Translations under genes and position numbers: made by a program
Shown here: in pieces, positions 56,793-64,000 of the stretch
Layout: every line of letters starts with the position of its first letter
Numbering within the stretch: the stretch's first letter is position 1
Assembly: GCA_947561585.1 (NCBI GenBank)
Contig: CANNZV010001185.1
Span: forward strand, 62,001 to 126,000
Length of the DNA: 64,000 bases
Source of the DNA: Caprella mutica
Taxonomy: Eukaryota; Arthropoda; Malacostraca; Amphipoda; Caprellidae
Direction of reading: 5' to 3'
The notes under the pieces: generated by a model
What the model was told of the DNA's origin: nothing
What the model saw: the letters and a program-made list of their open reading frames with translations, nothing else
Database searches by the model: none

Positions 56793-57305
56793 CCATGTTT
56801 CAAAGTGGGCCAGTCTGTATTTGGTGCACAAAATTCTACTGACTTTTTGAAAAAGCTGAAAAAATCCACCATAAATTTCAAATAATTTGACTGATCCACC
56901 AACATTTTACCCATTTTTCCAACAAAAATTAATGGCAACATAGGAATAAATAGCTAAAAATCCACCTACTTTGCTAGAATATTATTTTTTAGGGGAAAAA
57001 ATTCCACCGACATGTCGGTGGAATTTACCATGAAATACAGACTGGATTAAGTGGGGCTGGAAAGTCGCCAGTTTAGTGAGAAAATTGATGAAGGTCGCCA
57101 AATTTAAGATACTTCAAAGAAGAAATTTGACTTCTTAGTGAAGATTTTACACTTGAAAGTATCCACATGCTTCATGTCTGATGCATGTGTTTCTCTTGAG
57201 ACTATTTTATGAGTGATTTACTTGTTATTTAGATATTTTTCAACTGATTTCACCCCTTAAGAGTCGCTAATATACTGGCGACTTTGTCCATACTTTGAAA
57301 CATGG
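56793..57305 (+). mobile_element. MITE family C, copy 3, interrupted by family A
   Basis: CCATGTTTCAAAGTGGG at 56793 continues after a family A insertion with GGAAAGTCGCCAGTTTAGTGAG and ends ACTTTGAAACATGG. Confidence 0.75.
56810..57044 (-). mobile_element. MITE family A, copy 5
   Basis: Reverse-oriented full-length copy with the perfect palindrome CCACCGACATGTCGGTGG near 57004-57021. Inserted in family C; the flanking duplication is no longer clean. Confidence 0.8.
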
Positions 57306-58232
57306 ATAGTCGTGGTATAAACTTCACAACTTCATGCATCTTTTGCAGACTGGATGGAAAATAGGTAGTAACTAGTAAGTAGGTACATAAATCGCCTACC
57401 CACAAACCAACCAATGGTTGTTTTGTTCAAGCCAAAATTAACAAGGGAACATAGAAATTAATTCCAAATTTTAAGCCAATTAGACATATCTGAGTTCCAG
57501 ATAAAAAAGCATGTCCAAATTCACCATCTTAATGGCGAGATTGTGACAGTTATTTTGAGCCCTTCAATTGCAAATGGCGAGAAATATCTAATTTTCTGTT
57601 ATGCTACAATGTTATTTTGGAGACAATTTATGATAATTTAATCATTTTGGAGAGAAATTTGGTTATATTTGGAAAGACAAATGGAGAGTTTTTGAGGCAT
57701 ACTATTTTACTTGGTCTGAGTTTTGACCTTTTAAAATCTAAGCCAATTAATTGGCTTTAACTGACACTGTGACACACTCTGTAACATGGTCTGACGTTTC
57801 TCCGATAGTTACATGCCAGTCTACCACTCGTTTGCTAAACTGAAAGTAATTAATCCATCAGAAAAGACCATTTTTTCAACCAGAGGGGATGCCAGACTGC
57901 AGGAACTGGTAAACTAAACTGTTCTCTAAGAAAACCTTCCTTTTACCTTTCTTTTCTCAGTAAAATACATGCAACAGCAAATGTAGCCAGTCTGCAGAAT
58001 ATAGAACATTTTTTCCAATACTCTCTGTGGGAGGTTTTGATTGAATTTTAGAAATTAGAGATCTCTGCCGGAGATCATGAATTAATTCCTATGTTACCAT
58101 TAATTTTGCTGCGGGAGATTTTGAATTAATTCCTATGTTAGCGTCCGCATACTTTGATTTTACCAAAAAAAAACTCGAAGTCAGCAAACTGATTTTTTGT
58201 GTGGAGATAGATGAAAGGTAGACCTAGGTGCA

Positions 58233-58445
58233 CCATGTTTCAGAGGCTGAAAAATTGTAAGCCAAAATTTCACAGAAATTCTGATCAAAGCTAATTTGGC
58301 TTACTTTTTGCAGATTTCAAGCCCAAATTAACATGGGAACATAGGAATTAATTCAAAATTTAAAGCCAATTAGACGTATCTGAGTTTTGACCTTTTGAAA
58401 TCTAAGCCAATTAATTGGCTTTAACTGACATACTCTGTAACATGG
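58233..58445 (+). mobile_element. MITE family D, copy 2
   Basis: Begins CCATGTTTCAGAGGCTGAA and ends TAACATGG. Contains AACATAGGAATTAATTC. GGTGCA lies on both sides, a possible eroded duplication. Confidence 0.75.
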
Positions 58446-58555
58446 GGTGCATACCAAGTTTCAACTCTTCAAGTTCAATAGAAAGAACATTATAATCGAA
58501 AAACTGTGCGTATAGATCGTGGGGGTAAACTGGGTGAATTTTGAGCACTTACCTG

Positions 58556-58582
58556 GTGTACTTGCGCACCGCGCAAGTACAC
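58556..58582. repeat. Perfect 12-bp-stem hairpin with GCGC
   Basis: GTGTACTTGCGC, loop ACC, then the exact complement. A related TGCGCAGTGCGCAAG follows. CG-containing and GC-rich unlike the surroundings. Confidence 0.7.
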
Positions 58583-58689
58583 CCAATTTGAAACTGCGCA
58601 GTGCGCAAGTTCACCCTATGTATAAATTGTGCATAGAAAATCTAACCCATTTATGCTATGCAACTGCCGTGAATCTGCCCCAATCTTCT

Positions 58690-58965
58690 ATGCAACTGCC
58701 CCAATCTTCTAAGCATCTGCCCCAATCTGCTGTGCAATTGCCGTGAATCTGCTGTGCAATTGCCGTGAGTCTGCTGTGCAATTGCCGTGAGTCTGCTGTG
58801 CAATTGCCGTGAGTCTGCTGTGCAATTGCCGTGAGTCTGCTGTGCAATTGCCGTGAGTCTGCTGTGCGATTGCCGTGAGTCTGCTGTGCGATTGCCGTGA
58901 GTCTGCTGTGCGATTGCCGTGAGTCTGCTGTGCGATTGCCTTGAGTCTGCTGTGCGATTGCCGTT
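58690..58965 (+). repeat. 22-bp minisatellite beside the retrotransposon LTR
   Basis: About eleven copies of CTGCTGTGCAATTGCCGTGAGT. Later units change CAATTG to CGATTG. Earlier degenerate units read CTATGCAACTGCCCCAAT. Confidence 0.9.
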
Positions 58966-59028
58966 ATCGTGCGAGTGGGCGCTAGCCGTTGGGCCGTTAC
59001 TATTCTTACTGTTAATTAATAGTAAATA

Positions 59029-59554
59029 TGTAGGGATTCAAAAGGTAAAGTAATAGAAGAAACTTAAGATTATTTTAATATATAATAATGAAAATAACAA
59101 AACAGAAATCAAATGAAACATGAAAAGGAAACAGAACTAAAGAAAAGAAAAGAAAGCATGAAAAAGAAACATGAAAAGAAAGCATGAGCAAGAAAGCATG
59201 AGCAGGTGAGATATGAATGATGCTGTGAAAGATATGAAAACAAAAATAAACAAACAAAATAATAATAAAACATAAATAAAAGACAGAACAAATAAATGAC
59301 AGATAATGAAGAATAACATAAACACATATTAGCAAAAATAATAATAATCAAAATGAACACTACTCACCATGCAAAGCATGCCATCAAATGAATAGGAACA
59401 GTTGGGGATGAACAGGTTATGGAAGGATTTAAGAACAAATATGAATGTCTATATAATGACTGAAAAAGAGGTGAGAAGATGAGCAACATATTGTGAATGA
59501 ATATTGAATGAGGATAGTTTACTATGAATAATGATTAAAAGCCACACGGCTACA
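59029..59554 (-). repeat. 3' LTR of Gypsy-type element
   Basis: On the minus strand the LTR starts TGTAGCCGTGTGGC directly after the polypurine tract and ends CCCTACA. TGTAG/CTACA inverted ends and 526 bp are typical. The 5' LTR lies outside the window, so LTR identity and target duplication cannot be checked. Confidence 0.75.
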
Positions 59555-59566
59555 TTCCCCCCCACC
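59555..59566 (-). promoter_or_regulatory. Polypurine tract of the LTR retrotransposon
   Basis: GGTGGGGGGGAA on the minus strand abuts the TG of the 3' LTR; this is the usual primer for plus-strand DNA synthesis. Confidence 0.8.
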
Positions 59567-59887
59567 AGAGTAAACTAACCGGGGTGAACCTAAATACCAT
59601 TGCTCAACTTCATCACCAATATCTAACACAAAACAATAGTTCTACATAGTACAATTTAAACTAACTAATACACACAAAATGAAATTTACACAATTATATA
59701 CAAATTAAGGACTTGAAAGAATTTGAAAGGAAAACACAATAGCTATAGAATGCAAGACATTTTTAGTTTATAAAGAGTATATAGCCTAAAAGTTAAAACC
59801 ATATTTTATTCACAAAATCACTAAAAAGAATTCAAAACAAGAATAATACAATATCAATATGCGAATACTCTGTCCAAGCCACATTAA

Positions 59888-62800
59888 TTACAGAGTATGC
59901 TTCTTTATAGCTCTCTCAAGAGTTACAGATTGTACATTAGGTAAATGTGGAACAGGCCCACGAGATCTAGTGTGACGCCTCCCACTATTCCCAACTTCAT
60001 CCTCACTAACTTTACCCTCATTAATCAAATTATTTTCAAAACCCTTAAACACATTTTCATCATCGGAATCCATAACACCAACTTCAAAAGATTCATGAAC
60101 AACAGGATTACCATTCAGATCAGACTGAGACTCTGTACTACCTAACTCTTCACTATTAGAGAAACTTTGTAATATTTGTCTGCTCATCTCAAGTTCCCCA
60201 TCAATACCCTCTTTTTCCTCATCAAACATAAGACGTGAATCAATAGAAGATAGTTCCCAATCCTCATCATCATCTATATCAAACAAGGCTAATCTATAGA
60301 GGTGAGGTAAAGGACTTGGCAACCTTATCTCCAACTCAACATTCCTCCCCATCACGACAGAGTCACACTCCTCGGACTGGACAGATTGCTCCACACTATC
60401 TGCCACATCATCAGTTAAAAAGTTTTCTATCTTGGTTTCGAATGAGCAACCTCTACAGAGTCCACAGTCAGCTAATAGAGACGACTGAGTAATTGCTTTA
60501 GAGTGACCAGATATGCGTGAGTCTGTTCCAGACCTCAGAGATGATCCACCGGACTGAGAATGAAAGCCAGAGAAAGATGAACCAGAGTCACTGTCACACG
60601 TTTCAAAACCTGAGAAGGAGTCAGAAGATGAGGTATTTATATTGAAATTTAAAGTATTTGGTATATCAGACACATAAAAATGTTCGTTATCATTAGATGA
60701 TTCAGAGTCACTATCTGAAAATTGAGGGACAGTAACACCTGCATTAACAGTCTCTATAGCATCACTCTCTAAATTCTGAACAGACTGAAAACATGAATTA
60801 TTCGTAAGATAAGAAGGAGCTTCTCTGTAAATACGCAACTGTGAATGATGAGCTCTTACAGTTCCTCCAGAACCAAACTCTGCAATCAAATAAGTAAGAC
60901 CATTTTCGTTCACTTTCGTTACTTTATAAGGACCACTGAAATTAGGTGAAAACTTGTTAACATTTAAGAAACCTTTAGTCTGAACTTTCAACAAAACAGA
61001 TTGATTGACCTTAAATGGTTGAAATTTAGGATGACCTAATCTCCAGGTTTGACACATTGTACCTTGAAGAGGTGGATCAGTTCCCGTTCTGTGTGCTTTA
61101 GTTAATAAGAATCTAGATGGGGACATTGATAATTCAGAATGTAATGTATTATTATATACCACCACAGATTTATATATTTTATCATCCCAGCTATGGGGTT
61201 CACTTATCATAGTTTTAAGGAAATTTTTAACCGTTCTATTGACTCTTTCAACGGCACCATTACTTGATGGACAATAGGGTGTCGTGAATTTATGAGATAT
61301 GCCACAAGATAGAAGAAAATCAGTAAGATCAGACGAAGCAAACTCAGGACCATTGTCTGTCAACATAGTAGTAGGCAAGGATGGTAAAAATGGAAATATA
61401 CGATCACTTAGTGCATTAATAATGGAAGAAGTTTTCTTATTCTTAATCGGTACAGCAGCAACCCATTTACTGTAATGATCAGTTATAACCAAACAACCGA
61501 TATTACCCAAACTAGTTCTTGGGAAAGAAACTAAATCAGCCGCTACTAACTGAAACGGATAATTAGTAGAAATCTTAAGAGTTGGAGGTACGAATTGAGT
61601 ACTGAAATCTTTCATAATTTGACACTGATGGCATGTGACACAAATATCATTTATTACCTTGTATTTTGAAGGATGCCAACCTAAATCAGATATCAAATCC
61701 ATGAGCTTATCTCTCCCAACATGAGCTAAATCATAATGTAACATTACAGCCATCTCTAACAAAACATTAAATGGCACAACTATTACTTTATCATCGTTAA
61801 AATTGTAAACTAATAGTCCATTGTGAACTTCTAACCGTTTATGAAATCTAGTAAAATTATTTATGTTCTTAGGCCAAAGCTTTGTTGGTATTTTGCCATT
61901 AATACATCTTATAACGGATTTTATGATTGAGCAATGTGACTGTACATCTCTAATAGTTCCATCATCTATAAGTAAAGAAAGACCAGTTACAGTATCTGAA
62001 CTACCTTGTAACTCAAACCTGATGTCACCCACGATATAAGACTTCAATGACTGAGACGGTTGTGCAACGCTCACTGTCAATATAGAGGCTACTTCATTGA
62101 GTTCCTTGCATGGTTTCTCTACCAAATTACAAATAGAAACACCATCATGCTTACATGAACTAGAAGAAAAGTCAATGTCAATATTAAATGCTATTAGAAA
62201 TTCCAAACCAATAAGAAAACAATATGGCATCAAATTATCAGGTACTAAGGCAAATTTATGATTATGAGGCATCTCAAAAGATCCTATACTAAACTTTAAA
62301 TCAACAGTTTCATTAATAGCCATTTTCTTACCAGAAAATCCCACTATATCACATACATGGCCACGCGAAATCTTACTTTCACCAATCACACCGCTCCTCA
62401 AAAGCATCAAACCAGACTGAGAGATGAGACTAATCTCCGCCCCCGTGTCCACAATTGCACAGAGCCTAGCGTCTTTGAGAGAAACATAAACTTGAGGCAG
62501 AGAACTAACAGAGTGATTGCAACAACGCTCCATGACACCATGCAACAGCAGATCAGGCCCAGAATCAGACTCATCATCTCTTTCCCCTTGCTCATTCACC
62601 ACAGCCATTCTCACTGACTGCACAGAATTAATCTCACTTTCTGGAATAACAGGAGCAATGTAGTTAAATACCGCAATTAAAGAGTTAAAGTGAATGCCAC
62701 TTATGCATTGTAAATGGATAACAGTATCATACTCCTGAAATTGATAAATTGTAGGTTCCGATGACCAAAAATACACAAAAATTCTAGCTTTAAACATCCT

Positions 62801-64000
62801 ACTAGCTGCTAATAATACATCTAATGATGGCAATTGACCTATGCATCTCATGAGACGTAGTGCTTTGCGTGATTCACGATCTAATTTGAGATTATATTTA
62901 CTAGCATTGTCTGTAAGATCATCAATTAGACATATCCTCAATTTATACTCATCTGAAGGGATTGTTCTGCAACAACTCTCACTGTTTAGAGATCTGAGTA
63001 GACTGACAAAAAGAGAGTCGCCTCCACCAGGAGAAGGAGGTCCATTCAACATAAGACCTTTTGGGATTACAGGACTTGAACCAGTAACAGACTCAGGAAC
63101 TTGATAATTGAGTCGTGAAAGAGCGTCCGCTGCTGAATTCAAGTGACCTGGCACATATCTTATCTCAAAATTGAAGTCTGACAGTTCTTCAACTGTACGT
63201 GCTAATCTCGAACATACGAGTTTCATATTATGTAAGTGTACAAGTGGCTGATGGTCAGTATGCAAAATAAAATGTACCCCATAAAGAAAAGGTCTAAATG
63301 TTTTTACTCCCCACCTCAATGCAGTTAATTCTCGTTCTAGGGTAGAGTAACCCGATTGAGTATCTGAAAAGGTCATAGAAGTGAAGCCAATAACACGATG
63401 CAAGTCACCCTGCTTTTGTGCCAGATATGCACCTGCACCCACAGCTGATGCATCCACCCAGAGTTCCAGCTTTTCAGCTCCTTCTGTATAGTCTGGGTAA
63501 GCCAACTCCAAATCTACTTGCATATCTCTCTTTAAAGTTTCAAATGCTTCATCCATGGCTGAATTCCACGAGAGACTCTTATTCTTACGGCCTCCTGTGA
63601 GACATGACAGAGGTTTCTGCTTTTCAGAACAGTTTGGCAAAAACTTTCTCTGGAAATTTATGAAACCCAGGAACTCCCTCAATTCACCCACTGTTCTAGG
63701 TCGAGGGTAATTAGATATCTTTTCTACATACTCAGGAGTCTTTTTTATACCACTGGTACTAACTATGTGACCCAAATACTGAACCTCTGACCTAAACCAT
63801 TCACACTTAGAAGGCTTTATCTTTATATTGTATCTCATGAGAGTTGCTAGCACTTTAGATACAAGAGACATATGTTCTTCAAAAGAAGATCCCATTATTA
63901 AGATATCATCTATATATGCTACAACCTTATTTGATGGAAAAGTGCTAAGGACAGCTTGGATCTGACGTTGAAAGGCTGAAGGCGCGTTACGCATTCCAAA
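59888..64000 (-). CDS. pol: Gypsy polyprotein: RT, RNase H, OTU-like, protease, integrase
   Basis: Open from the window edge to the stop at 59888; residues are numbered from the Met at 63994, which is internal (FGMRNAPSAFQ of RT). RT palm with YIDD at 27-30. RNase H has D181, E220, D247 and D290. Residues ~323-448 resemble an OTU cysteine protease (GDSLFVSLLRSL, then AASRMFKARIFVYF, then HF at 435), but the Cys position reads Ser. A retropepsin-like segment has DTGAE at 516-520. Integrase follows: HHCC zinc (H753, H758, C788, C791), catalytic D820, D880, E916 (35 between the last two) and a GPY-type end (~1021). The last ~280 residues are Ser/Asp/Glu-rich and unrecognised. Gypsy elements normally encode protease before RT, so this order is unusual. 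A second protease upstream cannot be excluded. Confidence 0.9.
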   Translation of the reverse strand, partial: FGMRNAPSAFQRQIQAVLSTFPSNKVVAYIDDILIMGSSFEEHMSLVSKVLATLMRYNIKIKPSKCEWFRSEVQYLGHIVSTSGIKKTPEYVEKISNYPRPRTVGELREFLGFINFQRKFLPNCSEKQKPLSCLTGGRKNKSLSWNSAMDEAFETLKRDMQVDLELAYPDYTEGAEKLELWVDASAVGAGAYLAQKQGDLHRVIGFTSMTFSDTQSGYSTLERELTALRWGVKTFRPFLYGVHFILHTDHQPLVHLHNMKLVCSRLARTVEELSDFNFEIRYVPGHLNSAADALSRLNYQVPESVTGSSPVIPKGLMLNGPPSPGGGDSLFVSLLRSLNSESCCRTIPSDEYKLRICLIDDLTDNASKYNLKLDRESRKALRLMRCIGQLPSLDVLLAASRMFKARIFVYFWSSEPTIYQFQEYDTVIHLQCISGIHFNSLIAVFNYIAPVIPESEINSVQSVRMAVVNEQGERDDESDSGPDLLLHGVMERCCNHSVSSLPQVYVSLKDARLCAIVDTGAEISLISQSGLMLLRSGVIGESKISRGHVCDIVGFSGKKMAINETVDLKFSIGSFEMPHNHKFALVPDNLMPYCFLIGLEFLIAFNIDIDFSSSSCKHDGVSICNLVEKPCKELNEVASILTVSVAQPSQSLKSYIVGDIRFELQGSSDTVTGLSLLIDDGTIRDVQSHCSIIKSVIRCINGKIPTKLWPKNINNFTRFHKRLEVHNGLLVYNFNDDKVIVVPFNVLLEMAVMLHYDLAHVGRDKLMDLISDLGWHPSKYKVINDICVTCHQCQIMKDFSTQFVPPTLKISTNYPFQLVAADLVSFPRTSLGNIGCLVITDHYSKWVAAVPIKNKKTSSIINALSDRIFPFLPSLPTTMLTDNGPEFASSDLTDFLLSCGISHKFTTPYCPSSNGAVERVNRTVKNFLKTMISEPHSWDDKIYKSVVVYNNTLHSELSMSPSRFLLTKAHRTGTDPPLQGTMCQTWRLGHPKFQPFKVNQSVLLKVQTKGFLNVNKFSPNFSGPYKVTKVNENGLTYLIAEFGSGGTVRAHHSQLRIYREAPSYLTNNSCFQSVQNLESDAIETVNAGVTVPQFSDSDSESSNDNEHFYVSDIPNTLNFNINTSSSDSFSGFETCDSDSGSSFSGFHSQSGGSSLRSGTDSRISGHSKAITQSSLLADCGLCRGCSFETKIENFLTDDVADSVEQSVQSEECDSVVMGRNVELEIRLPSPLPHLYRLALFDIDDDEDWELSSIDSRLMFDEEKEGIDGELEMSRQILQSFSNSEELGSTESQSDLNGNPVVHESFEVGVMDSDDENVFKGFENNLINEGKVSEDEVGNSGRRHTRSRGPVPHLPNVQSVTLERAIKKHTL

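Larger units (their letters stand above)
59029..64000 (-). mobile_element. Gypsy-type LTR retrotransposon, 3' part
   Basis: Comprises polyprotein from within reverse transcriptase to integrase, an untranslated stretch, the polypurine tract and the 3' LTR. The 5' LTR, gag and start of RT are beyond position 64000. No stop or frameshift interrupts 4.1 kb of coding sequence, so the copy is young or recently active. Confidence 0.9.

Noticed and set aside
59075..59360. Overlapping hydrophobic reverse open frames
   Set aside because: They lie inside the retrotransposon LTR in A-rich/T-rich low-complexity sequence.

Overview
This is a stretch of animal (metazoan) nuclear DNA. The evidence is GT-AG introns, two recognisable animal housekeeping or secreted-protein genes with intact multi-exon structures (a follistatin-like 1 gene and a proteasome assembly chaperone 2 gene), AT-rich intergenic DNA and a very heavy load of eukaryotic transposons. 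I cannot name the species. The sequence is clearly not vertebrate-like in layout, with short introns and compact genes between dense small repeats, and fits a non-vertebrate animal.

Layout. (1) 0.3-8.5 kb holds two intact, intron-containing genes transcribed away from each other: a tyrosine recombinase with two zinc fingers (minus strand, 5117-1215) and a CRESS-type Rep with HUH endonuclease and superfamily 3 helicase domains (plus strand, 6297-8130). A GGTGGAATNTTCCG motif occurs in the same orientation outside each gene (345 and 8487). I read this as one mobile element pairing rolling-circle replication with tyrosine-recombinase integration. It is the most interesting thing here. (2) 8.5-21.6 kb is transposon and minisatellite territory: a long-TIR element, two broken copies of the last exon of the fstl1-like gene, several minisatellites, a broken mariner/Tc1 copy, and a hAT element with a perfect 8-bp target duplication and a related empty site 26 kb away. 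(3) 21.6-26.3 kb is a putative type I membrane protein with a duplicated ectodomain module, a Thr-rich stalk and a tyrosine-rich tail; a second copy of its tail exon lies reversed at 14.7-15.0 kb. (4) 29.8-36.2 kb is the fstl1-like gene (7 coding exons, minus). (5) 42.0-43.3 kb is an apparently intact DD37D mariner/Tc1 (maT-like) element. (6) 44.5-46.1 kb is psmg2 (7 exons, minus). (7) 47.7-50.0 kb is a piggyBac-derived gene whose catalytic aspartates look lost. (8) 50.6-58.5 kb is a nested patchwork of MITE families, several sharing one internal core. (9) 59.0-64.0 kb is the 3' part of a Gypsy-type LTR retrotransposon whose polyprotein has the unusual order RT - RNase H - OTU-like - aspartic protease - integrase.

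The cellular genes (fstl1-like, psmg2, the receptor-like gene) show no operon-like relation. Mobile DNA shapes the window: exon fragments of local genes have been copied into minisatellites, a hAT insertion can be dated relative to a local duplication, and foldback-like elements carry tandem arrays as their inverted repeats. Exon joins were worked out by eye from splice signals, reading phase and remembered family features; none was tested against transcripts or databases.
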